A stretch of 64,000 bases of DNA from Agromyces sp. Root81 (lineage in GTDB: Bacteria > Actinomycetota > Actinomycetes > Actinomycetales > Microbacteriaceae). The notes under the pieces are model-generated. The model saw only the letters and a list, made by a program, of their open reading frames with translations. It ran no database searches and was not told the DNA's origin. Made by a program: the position numbers and the translations under genes. Positions 50,121 to 57,888 of this stretch are shown here, in pieces. The stretch's first letter is position 1, and each line of letters opens with the position of its first letter. The stretch lies in assembly GCF_001429165.1 (NCBI RefSeq), contig NZ_LMIR01000004.1, forward strand, positions 504,923 to 568,922. The letters are read 5' to 3'.

Positions 50121-50170
50121 AGGGACTCCTCGGTTCGCTTCACGTGCCAGATGGCTCCCGTCGCTGTCAC
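50117..50170 (-). CDS. Mini-ORF A: 17-aa duplicate of the oxidase start
   Basis: GTG 50170 overlaps the TGA of the deaminase gene (GTGA) and opens the same 17-residue peptide as mini-ORF C (one synonymous difference), ending in a TGA that overlaps mini-ORF B. First member of the coupled chain. Confidence 0.4.
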   Translation of the reverse strand: MTATGAIWHVKRTEESL

Positions 50171-51414
50171 AGGAACGCCTTCCCTTCTCCCCGATACGTC
50201 GGGATGGTATCGACGACTTCGCCCGCATCGACCAGGGCGAACTCGTTCAGGTGCTCGGCCAGCTCGCCCGACTTCGTGTGGCGCAGCCAGACGCGGTCGC
50301 CGACCTTCATGCGGCGGGCGGCGTCGCCGCTCACCGGGGTCTGCACTTCGCCGGCCATCTCGCGCGACTCCATCACGAGGCCCTCCGGCCACACGATCTT
50401 CGGCAGCCGGTCGCCCGCGGGCGGGCCGGAGGCGACCCAGCCGCCGCCGAGGATCGTCGCATGATCGCGGCTCGGGCGCCGCACGACGTCGAGCGCCCAT
50501 GCGGCGGCGGGTGCCGGCGTGAAGTGCTGGTAGCCGTCGAAGAGGTGCCCGCCGAAGATGCCGGATCCGGCCGCGATCTCGGTCACCGAGGCATCCGCCG
50601 CCGTGGCCTCGAGCGAGCCGGTGCCGCCGCCGTTGACGAACTCGAGCTCGGCGATCTCGCGCACCGCGGCGACCGCGCGGCCGCGACGTTCGCGCAGCTC
50701 GGGCATCGATCGCGACTGCATCCAGCGGTTCACGGCGCCGTCGACGGGTCGGCCTGCGGGCTGGTTCACGACACCGGCGATCTGCGCCTCGTAGGCCATC
50801 ATGCCGACGAGTTCGAACCCGGGGCGCTTCACGATGTACGCGGCGAGCGCGGCGGCGTCCTCCGGCGCGTGCACGGGCGACCGGCGCACACCGAGGTGGC
50901 CGAGCACCGGCGCGTTCCACGACGCGTCGAGCTCCAGGCACACCCGGATCGACTCGCGCTTGCCGGGCGGCAGCACCGCGTCCACGAGATCGAGCTGCGC
51001 CGGCGAGTCGACCATGAGGGTCACCCGCTTCGCGAGCTCGGGGTCGCTCGCGAGCCGGCGGATGGCCGCCCGCTCGGCCGTCGGGTACCCGACCACGACG
51101 TCGTCGACGGTCGCGGCGAGCCAGAGCGCCTCGGCGAGCGTGTACGCGAGCACGCCGTGGTAGCCGGGCATCGCGAGCAGCGCTTCGACGATGCCGCGCA
51201 CGCGCAGCGACTTTGAGGCCACGCGGATCGGCGTGCCGTGCGCCCGGCGGAGCATGTCGAGGGCGTTGTGGCGCAGGGCCCCGAGGTGGAGGGCGCCGAC
51301 GGGCGCGTCGAGGTGCGCGGTGGCGGCGGTCAGCGACGGCCAGTACCGCTCGGGCCGCAGCCAGTCGGAGGCATCCGATGCCGGGGTGCCGGTCTTGTGC
51401 AGGTCGATCGTCAT
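50167..51414 (-). CDS. DSD1-type amino-acid deaminase (alanine-racemase N-domain PLP enzyme)
   Basis: 415-aa fold-type III PLP enzyme. The PLP lysine lies in I-R-V-A-S-K-S-L-R-V-R, the barrel continues with V-V-V-G-Y-P-T-A and L-M-V-D-S-P, and the C-terminal D-serine dehydratase-like domain contains R-M-K-V-G-D-R-V-W-L-R-H-T-K-S-G-E-L-A-E-H, with the His that, with a Cys, binds zinc in DSD1 enzymes. Likely acts on a D- or hydroxy-amino acid. ATG 51414 overlaps the MFS stop (TGATG); the stop overlaps mini-ORF A. Adjacent lactone oxidase partners are common in actinobacteria. Confidence 0.85.
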   Translation of the reverse strand: MTIDLHKTGTPASDASDWLRPERYWPSLTAATAHLDAPVGALHLGALRHNALDMLRRAHGTPIRVASKSLRVRGIVEALLAMPGYHGVLAYTLAEALWLAATVDDVVVGYPTAERAAIRRLASDPELAKRVTLMVDSPAQLDLVDAVLPPGKRESIRVCLELDASWNAPVLGHLGVRRSPVHAPEDAAALAAYIVKRPGFELVGMMAYEAQIAGVVNQPAGRPVDGAVNRWMQSRSMPELRERRGRAVAAVREIAELEFVNGGGTGSLEATAADASVTEIAAGSGIFGGHLFDGYQHFTPAPAAAWALDVVRRPSRDHATILGGGWVASGPPAGDRLPKIVWPEGLVMESREMAGEVQTPVSGDAARRMKVGDRVWLRHTKSGELAEHLNEFALVDAGEVVDTIPTYRGEGKAFL

Positions 51415-52694
51415 CAGCGCACGCTCCTGACCCGGGCGACGGCGAAGGCGCCGGCGAAGGAGAACGCCGCGCCGAGCAGGAAGACGAGCATGAACGAGCC
51501 CGACACGACCACCGCTGCTGCGCCGATCATCGGCGCGATCGCCTGCGGCACTGCCGAGGCGATGTTCATGATGCCGAGGTCCTTGCCGCGCGAGGCGGCG
51601 TCGGGAAGCACCTGCGTCGCGAGGGCCTGGTCGACCGAGAGGAAGCAGCCGTAGCCGAGGCCGAGGAGCCCCGCGCCGATCATGGCGACGGTGAGGTCGG
51701 GGAAGAGCCCCAGCATCAGCGCGGCGAGACCCTGGAGGCCGGAGGCGATGAACACGAACATCTTGCGGCGCCCGAGCTTGTCGGAGAGCTTGCCGAGGAT
51801 GAGGGAGGCGAGGATCACGAACACCATGTAGATGAGCGTGAGCACGATGAGGTCGTCTTCGGCGTTCTTGTCGTTCAACTGGAACATCAGGAAGTAGAGC
51901 AGCAGGCTCGTGCCGAGCGCGTTGCCGACCGAGACGAGCACCCGGCTGAGCAGCGTCCAGCCGAAGTCGGGGTGCTTGCGCGGGCTGATCCAGAAGCCGG
52001 TGAGGATGCTCTTGGCCGTGACGCGCACCCGCTCGGTCGGCGCGAGCGGCTGGTCGGGGCGGAAGAGGAACGGCACGGCCAGCACCACGAGCACGACCGC
52101 GAGCAGGATGTAGCCGAGCGAGGCGTCGGTGACGAGCTCGGTCACGAGCACGAGTCCGACGATGATGCCGACCGCCTGCGGCGCCGACATCCAGCCGGAG
52201 ACGAAGCCGCGCTGGTTCACGGGCACCTGGTCGGAGATCGTCGCGGTGAGCGCTGCGGTCATGATGCAGAAGCCGACGGATGCCGCGACCCACGTCGCCC
52301 CGATCGCCCAGATCTCGGTCTGCTGGCCGAGCACGACGAGCGACAGTCCGAAGACGACCGCGCCGATCGCGATCCATGGGCGGCGACGGCCGAACCGCGA
52401 TGTGGTGCGGTCGGAGAGGGCGCCGGTCAGCGGATACGCGATGATCGTCGCGATCGCGGCGATGCCCGAGATGATGCCGAACGCGACGACGCTGTCGACC
52501 CAGTTCTCGGGGTGGAGCTGCGCGTCGATCTGGGCCGGCAGCAGCAGCTGCACCGGGGTGAGCTGCGCCATCCAGATGCCGAGCCAGACGGTCGCGAACG
52601 ACGCGATCCAGCCGGCGGAGACGCGGCGGACCGGCTCGCCGAGTGCGGCGGTCGTGGGTTGCTCCGCCTGGGGGGCGGAATCGAGGCTCGTCAT
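51414..52694 (-). CDS. MFS transporter (sugar/GPH-like)
   Basis: 426-aa transporter with 12 predicted helices; the loop 2-3 motif is G-A-L-S-D-R-T-T-S-R-F-G-R-R-R-P-W and the second-half repeat is G-K-L-S-D-K-L-G-R-R-K, the pattern of the sucrose/GPH-like branch. W-I-A-I-G follows the first motif. It may import the substrate handled by the downstream deaminase and oxidase. ATG 52694 overlaps the TetR stop (ATGA), and it overlaps the deaminase start. Substrate unknown. Confidence 0.87.
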   Translation of the reverse strand: MTSLDSAPQAEQPTTAALGEPVRRVSAGWIASFATVWLGIWMAQLTPVQLLLPAQIDAQLHPENWVDSVVAFGIISGIAAIATIIAYPLTGALSDRTTSRFGRRRPWIAIGAVVFGLSLVVLGQQTEIWAIGATWVAASVGFCIMTAALTATISDQVPVNQRGFVSGWMSAPQAVGIIVGLVLVTELVTDASLGYILLAVVLVVLAVPFLFRPDQPLAPTERVRVTAKSILTGFWISPRKHPDFGWTLLSRVLVSVGNALGTSLLLYFLMFQLNDKNAEDDLIVLTLIYMVFVILASLILGKLSDKLGRRKMFVFIASGLQGLAALMLGLFPDLTVAMIGAGLLGLGYGCFLSVDQALATQVLPDAASRGKDLGIMNIASAVPQAIAPMIGAAAVVVSGSFMLVFLLGAAFSFAGAFAVARVRSVR

Positions 52695-53287
52695 CGGGGC
52701 TCGGCCATTCTCGAAAGGGCGTCGGCGGCCGCATGTGCGACCGCCTGTGCGACGTCGTCGTCGCGGGTGACGAGCCACGTGAGGGTGAGCCCGTCCGTGA
52801 AGGCGATGAGCACCCGTGCGACCTGCTCGACGGGAGTGCTCCACACGACGCCGGCGAGCTCCGCCGCGGCCGAGAGCGATCGGGCGCCGAGCTCGGTGTA
52901 CCGGGCGTACTGCGCGACGGCGAGCGGATGCCGCTCGGGCGAGCGCAGCGCGTACTGGGTGAGCTCGAGCATCGCCTGCTCGTGCTCGGGATCGGCACGG
53001 AGGTGCTCGAAGTAGCGCAGCAGGCCGGCCTCGAGCATGTCGCGGATGTCGTGCCCCTGCAGGTCGTCGGGCAGCACCGCCTCCTGCTCGCGGGCGACGA
53101 CCGTCGTGATGAGCTCGTCGATGAGCTCATCGCGCGAGTCGAACGCGTAGTGGAAACTCGCGAGCGACATGCCCGCTTCGGCGACGATCGCCCGAGTCGT
53201 GGCATGCGCGATACCGCGCTGCGACACGACTCGGAGCGCCGCCTGCACGAGTGCTGCGCGCCGCTCTGGGGCGGGAATGCGGGCCAT
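52691..53287 (-). CDS. TetR-family regulator of the MFS-deaminase-oxidase operon
   Basis: 198-aa regulator: R-R-A-A-L-V-Q-A-A-L-R-V-V-S-Q-R-G-I-A-H-A-T-T-R-A-I-V-A-E-A-G-M-S-L-A-S-F-H-Y-A-F (HTH at about 28-50) and a helical ligand domain. First gene of a five- to seven-frame chain (tetR, MFS, deaminase, mini-ORFs, oxidase) in which every junction is a 1-4 bp overlap. A 16-bp palindrome lies 33 bp upstream. Confidence 0.9.
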   Translation of the reverse strand: MARIPAPERRAALVQAALRVVSQRGIAHATTRAIVAEAGMSLASFHYAFDSRDELIDELITTVVAREQEAVLPDDLQGHDIRDMLEAGLLRYFEHLRADPEHEQAMLELTQYALRSPERHPLAVAQYARYTELGARSLSAAAELAGVVWSTPVEQVARVLIAFTDGLTLTWLVTRDDDVAQAVAHAAADALSRMAEPR

Positions 53288-53319
53288 GCGACTCCTCTCG
53301 ACACCATCGACGACTGAAG

Positions 53320-53335
53320 TGGGACGATCGTCCCA
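53320..53335. promoter_or_regulatory. TetR-type operator between tetR and ppx
   Basis: Perfect 16-bp palindrome TGGGACGA-TCGTCCCA, 33 bp upstream of the tetR start and 39 bp upstream of ppx; a dimer bound here could control both divergent genes. Confidence 0.7.
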
Positions 53336-53373
53336 GTCGCATCAGTATGCACGAAAACCGTTACGCTCGCAGC

Positions 53374-54300
53374 ATGCGCCTCGGAGTCCTCGATGTCGGT
53401 TCCAACACGGTGCACCTGCTGGTGGTGGAGGCGCACCCTGGCGCGCGCCCCATTCCCACAGCCTCGCACAAGTCCGTGCTGCGCCTCATGCGCTACCTCG
53501 AGCCCGACGGCGCCATCAGCGCCGAGGGCGTCGCCGCCATCCTGACGGCGGTGGGCGGTGCGGCATCCGCTGCTCGCGAGGCGGGCATCGAGGAGCTGCT
53601 CGCCTTCGCGACCTCCGCGATCCGCGAGGCGGCCAACGGCGAGGCCGTGCTCGACCTCGTCGAACGCGACACCGGGGTGCGCCTGCAGGTGCTCTCGGGT
53701 GACGACGAGTCGCGCCTCACCTACCTCGCCGTGCGCCGTTGGTACGGCTGGTCGGCCGGGCGCCTGCTGCTCTTCGACATCGGCGGCGGTTCGCTCGAAC
53801 TCGCCCAGGGCAACGACGAGGTGCCGGATGTCGCGCGGTCGCTCCCCCTCGGCGCCGGGCGATCGACGATCTCGTTCCTGCCCGACGACCCGCCCTCGCC
53901 CGCGCAGGTCGCGCGCCTCCGCGCCCACGCCAGGGAGGTGCTCGCCGAGGCCGTCGAGCCGTTCAAGGCCCTGCCGTCGCCGAACCACGTCGTCGGCTCC
54001 TCGAAGACGATCCGCTCGCTCGCCCGGCTCGCCGGCAGCGTCGAAGACGGATTCGGCGACACCGAGCGCAGCATCCTCACCCGCGACGGACTCGACGACT
54101 GGACGCCGCGGCTCGCGCGCATCCCCGCCGATGCCCGGCCGGCGCTGCCCGGCATCACCGCCGACCGCACGTTCCAGATCGTCGCCGGCGCGGTGGTGCT
54201 CTCCGAGACGATGCGCGCCTTCGGCGTCGACGAGCTCGAAGTCTCGCCGTGGGCACTCCGCGAGGGGCTCATCCTCCGGCGGCTCGACCGGCTCAGCTGA
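53374..54300 (+). CDS. ppx: Ppx/GppA family exopolyphosphatase
   Basis: 308-aa actin-fold phosphatase: phosphate 1 motif V-L-D-V-G-S-N-T-V-H-L-L-V-V, A-F-A-T-S-A-I-R-E-A-A-N-G, phosphate 2 F-D-I-G-G-G-S-L-E-L, and V-G-S-S-K-T-I-R-S-L-A-R-L. Hydrolyses polyphosphate or pppGpp; the short actinobacterial form lacks the C-terminal HD domain. ATG 53374 lies 6 nt after TACGCT (53362-53367), a leaderless start; an earlier in-frame ATG at 53347 lies upstream of that hexamer. Confidence 0.92.
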   Translation: MRLGVLDVGSNTVHLLVVEAHPGARPIPTASHKSVLRLMRYLEPDGAISAEGVAAILTAVGGAASAAREAGIEELLAFATSAIREAANGEAVLDLVERDTGVRLQVLSGDDESRLTYLAVRRWYGWSAGRLLLFDIGGGSLELAQGNDEVPDVARSLPLGAGRSTISFLPDDPPSPAQVARLRAHAREVLAEAVEPFKALPSPNHVVGSSKTIRSLARLAGSVEDGFGDTERSILTRDGLDDWTPRLARIPADARPALPGITADRTFQIVAGAVVLSETMRAFGVDELEVSPWALREGLILRRLDRLS

Positions 54301-54484
54301 CGCGGTCTCTCGACGCGGTCGTCCGACGGGGTCGCCTGGGGGCCGCCACCTGTGGTCGCCATTTCGGACACGCCCCGGATCGATCAGGAATGGAGAAGCG
54401 CGGAGCCGGCGCATCCGCCTAGCCTGAGATCGACGCCCCGCCCATGCGGCGGCAACGATGAGAACCCCCGAAGGGAGCACGACG

Positions 54485-54925
54485 ATGGCAACGACCGACA
54501 CGTCCGGAGGGCTCAGCAAGGAAGAGCGCGACGCCGTCAAGCAGCGCGCCAAGGAACTCCGCGACCAGGAGAAGGCCGGCAAGAACCGCGCGGCCGGTGA
54601 CAAGGCGGTGCTCGACGCCATCGCCGAGATGGAGCCTGCGGACAGGTCGCTCGCCGAAGGGCTCTACAAGGTCGTCACCGAGGTCGCACCCGACCTCATG
54701 CCCAAGACGTACTACGGCATGCCCGGCTTCGCGAACGCCGAAGGCAAGATGGTCGTCTTCATCCAGGCGGCCGCGAAGTTCAAGACCCGCTACGCGACCA
54801 TCGGCTTCGAGGATCGGGCGAACCTCGACGACGGCGACCTGTGGCCCATCGGCTTCGCGGTCCGCAACTGGACGCCGGCGGTCGAGCAGCAGGTCACCGA
54901 GCTCGTACGGAGGGCCGTCGGCTGA
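54485..54925 (+). CDS. DUF1801 domain protein
   Basis: 146-aa protein. A 45-residue Lys/Glu-rich helical N-terminus (L-S-K-E-E-R-D-A-V-K-Q-R-A-K-E-L-R-D) precedes a DUF1801/YdhG-type alpha-beta domain with L-M-P-K-T-Y-Y-G-M-P-G-F-A and V-V-F-I-Q-A-A-A-K-F-K-T-R-Y-A-T-I-G-F. Relatives include frataxin-like FraYdhG folds. Function unknown. ATG 54485 has GGGAG upstream. The 184-bp spacer before it contains no clear hairpin. Confidence 0.82.
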   Translation: MATTDTSGGLSKEERDAVKQRAKELRDQEKAGKNRAAGDKAVLDAIAEMEPADRSLAEGLYKVVTEVAPDLMPKTYYGMPGFANAEGKMVVFIQAAAKFKTRYATIGFEDRANLDDGDLWPIGFAVRNWTPAVEQQVTELVRRAVG

Positions 54926-54973
54926 CGACCATCGGGCGCCCGAGCGGTCGTCGGGGGCGGCGCACCTTCGCGG

Positions 54974-55047
54974 TGCTCCCGCTGGGATTCGAACCCAGAC
55001 TGAGGCGATTTTAAGTCGCCTGCCTCTGCCGATTGGGCTACGGGAGC
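54974..55047 (-). tRNA. tRNA-Leu(UAA), short variable arm
   Basis: 74-nt cloverleaf on the minus strand: 7-bp acceptor GCTCCCG/CGGGAGC, 3-bp D stem, anticodon stem GGCGA/TCGCC with loop CTTAAAA (anticodon TAA), 5-nt variable loop TCAGT, T stem CTGGG/CCCAG with TTCGAAT, discriminator A, no encoded CCA. The anticodon reads UUA, yet leucine tRNAs normally have a long variable arm; here it is only 5 nt. Confidence 0.9.
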
Positions 55048-55076
55048 GCGGCGCCGCCCCGAAGGGCGGCGCCGCG
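55047..55076 (-). terminator. Strong hairpin between ndh and the tRNA
   Basis: Perfect 13-bp GC stem (55047-55059 with 55064-55076) and CGAA loop, 24 nt past the ndh stop and directly abutting the tRNA 5' end. It is either the ndh terminator or a leader structure of the tRNA precursor. Confidence 0.65.
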
Positions 55077-55100
55077 TCACAGCATAGTCAGGGGTCGTCG

Positions 55101-56507
55101 CTACTTGGCGGCGACCGCCTCCTTCTTGGTCGAGCTCTCCGCCTTCGCGGCAGGCTCGGCAGCCGGGGCCGGGGCCTCGACCGCCGGCGGCTTCGGACGC
55201 GCGGCGAACAGCTCGAACTGGGCGCGCGGCTGCTGCACGGCGCTCAGCGAGACGATGTCGCGGCCGAGCCAGAAGTTGTTCCACCAGCCCCAGAACACGC
55301 GGAACTTGCGCTCCCAGCTCGGGATTGCGAGGCCGTGGTAGCCGCGGTGTGCGAACCAGGCGATGAGGCCCTTCAGCGCGATCTTGCCCGACTGGAAGAC
55401 ACCCGAGCCGACGCCGAGACCGGCGACGGCGCCCATGTTCTTGTGGAAGTACTGCTTCGGCTCCTCGCCGCGGAGCACCGCGACGATGTTCTTGGCGAGC
55501 AGCTTGCCCTGACGCACCGCGTGCTGGGCGTTCGGCACGCAGTAGCCGCCGACGCCGCCGCCCGTGAGGTCGGGTACCGCGGCGATGTCGCCTGCGGCCC
55601 AGGCGTCGGCCACGAACTCCTCGTCGTCGCCGATGCGCAGGTCGGCGCGGGCCTTGATGCGGCCGCGCTCCTCGACGGGGAGGTCGCTCGAACGCACGAT
55701 CGCGGGGTTCGCCATGACGCCGGCGGTCCAGACGATGAGATCGGTCTCGAAGCTCTCACCCGTCGACAGCTCGATGACGCCGTCGACCGCGCTCGTGAGC
55801 TGCGTGTCGAGGTGGATCTCGGCCCCGCGCTGGGCGAGGTGCTTGATGACCCAGTGGCTCGTCTCGAGCGAGACCTCGGGCATGATGCGGCCCATCGCCT
55901 CGATGAGGTGGAAGTGCGTCTCGTCGAAGGTGAGCTGCGGGTAGTACTCGAGCAGCGAGCTCGCGAAGGAGCGGAGCTCGGCGAAGACCTCGATGCCCGC
56001 GAATCCGCCGCCGACGACGACGAAGGTGAGCAGGCGCTCACGCTCGGGGCCGGGGGGAAGGTTCGAAGCCTTGTCGAAGTTCGTGAGCACGCGGTCGCGG
56101 ATGGCGACGGCCTCTTCGATCGACTTGAGGCCGATGGCGTTGTCGGCGATGCCCGGGATCGGGAAGGTGCGCGAGACGGCGCCGCCGGTGACCACGACGA
56201 CGTCGTAGTCGAACTGCCACGGCTCGCCCAGCTCGGGCGTGATCGTCGCGGTCTTGGCCGCGTGATCGATGCGCGTGACCTTCGCGGTCACGACGTTGGT
56301 CTTCTTCAGGTGCCGGCGCTGCGCGACGACGGAGTGCCGCGGCTCGATCGAGCCCGCAGCGACCTCGGGCAGGAACGGCTGGTACGTCATGTACGGCAGC
56401 GGGTCGACGATCGTGACCTCGGCCTCGCCGGCACGCAGCCACTTCTCGAGCTTCCACGCCGTGTAGAACCCCGCATAGCCACCGCCGACGATGAGAATCT
56501 TGGGCAC
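55101..56507 (-). CDS. ndh: Type II NADH dehydrogenase
   Basis: 468-aa flavoprotein with two dinucleotide folds: FAD site I-L-I-V-G-G-G-Y-A-G-F at residues 4-14 and NADH site V-V-V-G-G-G-F-A-G-I-E near 165-175; W-A-A-G-D-I-A-A-V-P-D and the C-terminal membrane-associating helices (F-R-V-F-W-G-W-W-N-N-F-W) follow. It passes electrons from NADH to menaquinone without pumping protons. An Ala/Pro/Lys-rich tail ends the protein. GTG start 56507 follows GAGGAG. Confidence 0.95.
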   Translation of the reverse strand: MPKILIVGGGYAGFYTAWKLEKWLRAGEAEVTIVDPLPYMTYQPFLPEVAAGSIEPRHSVVAQRRHLKKTNVVTAKVTRIDHAAKTATITPELGEPWQFDYDVVVVTGGAVSRTFPIPGIADNAIGLKSIEEAVAIRDRVLTNFDKASNLPPGPERERLLTFVVVGGGFAGIEVFAELRSFASSLLEYYPQLTFDETHFHLIEAMGRIMPEVSLETSHWVIKHLAQRGAEIHLDTQLTSAVDGVIELSTGESFETDLIVWTAGVMANPAIVRSSDLPVEERGRIKARADLRIGDDEEFVADAWAAGDIAAVPDLTGGGVGGYCVPNAQHAVRQGKLLAKNIVAVLRGEEPKQYFHKNMGAVAGLGVGSGVFQSGKIALKGLIAWFAHRGYHGLAIPSWERKFRVFWGWWNNFWLGRDIVSLSAVQQPRAQFELFAARPKPPAVEAPAPAAEPAAKAESSTKKEAVAAK

Positions 56508-56556
56508 GGTGAATGGACTCCTCAGTTTTGGAACGTGCGGGCTGATTTGCGTGCGA

Positions 56557-57888
56557 TCACTGCTCGCGAATGCGGACAGTCCGCCTGGTATGCCGAGTGG
56601 CGCCGATGCCCAACAGCGCTGCTAGCGTACCAAACCCTGCGACGAGTGAGAGCGGCACGGTGATGTAGGCGAGGGTCCACTGCGTCGGAAGCAGCGTCTG
56701 CCCTCCGTCCGACTGCGGCAACGGCGGGTCCGCCACCGGCACGACCGGTTGCAGCTCGCCGCTGTGCTCGGGCGTCTCGACCTCGGCACGACGGTGCAGC
56801 GTGATCCAGTCGGCGAGCGACCCGAGCGGGTTCTCGTCGACCTTCGGCACCTCCGCCTCGAGCGCGGCGACCGGGTCGATCAGGCCGTAGCCGTAGAGCG
56901 CGCTCGGCACCGTCTGGCCGTTGGGGTCGGCGGTCTCGATGAGCCGGTTGATGACGTTCGCGGCATCGAGCTCGGGATACTCGGACCGGATCTGCGCCAC
57001 GAGGCCCGACACGATCGGCGCGGCGCCGCTCGTGCCGTTCCAGAGCACGTAGCCGCCGTCGGGAAGCAGCCCCACGAGGTCCTCGCTCGGTGCCGCGACG
57101 GCGATCGTGATGCCCTGCGAGCTCGCGTCGAGACTGGCGTTCTTGTCGGTGTCGACGCCGGCGACCGTCAGCACACCCGGAATCGTGGCGGGCGCACCCA
57201 CCTGGGTCGTGCCGCTGCCGCGGTTGCCCGCGGCGGCGACGACCACGACGTCGTTCTCGAACGCATACATGAACGCGTCGTCCCAGCTCTCGGGCCAGTC
57301 GGGGGTGTTGCGGGTCAACGACATGTTGATCACGTCGGCGCCGTTGTCGACCGCCCAGCGAACGGCTTCGGCGATCTGGTCGTCGTTCGACTTCACCGCA
57401 CCGGTGTCCTGGCCGAATGCCACCGACACGGTCAGCAGGTCCGCCTCGGGCGCGGTCCCGATCATGCCGTTGCCCTCACCGGTGCCACGACCGGCGAGGA
57501 GGCCGGCGACCATCGTGCCGTGGTTCTGGTCCTCGCCCACCGGCGTCTGCCCGTCGGGACTGCCGAGGCCCGAGACATCCGTGCCGCCGACGACCGCGCC
57601 ACGGAGTTCGGCGACGTTGCCGTTGACGCCCGTGTCGATGATGGCGACCGTGACGCCCTTGCCGCGCGAGGTGTTCCACGAGGTCGTGAAGCCGTAGTCG
57701 GTGAGCCAGTACTCGTAGTCGCGCACGGGATCGGCATGCGCGGCGCCGGCTCCGGCGAGGGCGAGCATCGTCGCGGTGGCGAGCGTCGCCGTGGCCCGCA
57801 CGACGAACGCCAGCGGCGTGCGGGCGCGACCGGTGCGCCCCGGACGCGCTGGGCGTTCGGGGCGACTCGGGCGCGGCCGCTGGTTCAC
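56557..57888 (-). CDS. Subtilase (S8), mycosin-like with C-terminal membrane helix
   Basis: 443-aa secreted serine protease. Signal peptide (about 20-55, ending A-G-A-A-H-A-D), catalytic Asp in A-I-I-D-T-G-V-N, His in Q-N-H-G-T-M-V-A-G, oxyanion Asn in A-A-A-G-N-R-G, Ser in N-G-T-S-G-A-A-P, then a Pro-rich linker, a transmembrane helix (about 405-427) and a short basic tail. This is the layout of mycosins, but no type VII secretion genes are nearby. GTG 57888 overlaps the DUF501 stop (GTGA). Confidence 0.9.
   Translation of the reverse strand: MNQRPRPSRPERPARPGRTGRARTPLAFVVRATATLATATMLALAGAGAAHADPVRDYEYWLTDYGFTTSWNTSRGKGVTVAIIDTGVNGNVAELRGAVVGGTDVSGLGSPDGQTPVGEDQNHGTMVAGLLAGRGTGEGNGMIGTAPEADLLTVSVAFGQDTGAVKSNDDQIAEAVRWAVDNGADVINMSLTRNTPDWPESWDDAFMYAFENDVVVVAAAGNRGSGTTQVGAPATIPGVLTVAGVDTDKNASLDASSQGITIAVAAPSEDLVGLLPDGGYVLWNGTSGAAPIVSGLVAQIRSEYPELDAANVINRLIETADPNGQTVPSALYGYGLIDPVAALEAEVPKVDENPLGSLADWITLHRRAEVETPEHSGELQPVVPVADPPLPQSDGGQTLLPTQWTLAYITVPLSLVAGFGTLAALLGIGATRHTRRTVRIREQ

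Larger units (their letters stand above)
49977..50170. repeat. Four iterated start modules, 118-bp duplicated unit
   Basis: Start codons at 50170, 50120, 50052 and 50002 (spacing 50, 68, 50). Units 1 and 3 match, and units 2 and 4 match, so a 118-bp two-unit block was duplicated. Each unit carries a ribosome-binding site, GTGA and the first eight codons. Confidence 0.9.

Noticed and set aside
49977..50170. Four similar units at 50 and 68 bp spacing, considered as a CRISPR array
   Set aside because: The repeats contain a ribosome-binding site and codons identical to the adjacent gene, there are no unique spacers of constant length, and no cas genes are in the window.
50167..54621. 1484-codon minus-strand open frame running through ppx, tetR and MFS
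   Set aside because: Only its last 415 codons (from 51414) show a real protein; the rest is antisense or out-of-frame Arg-rich shadow of genes with clear families.
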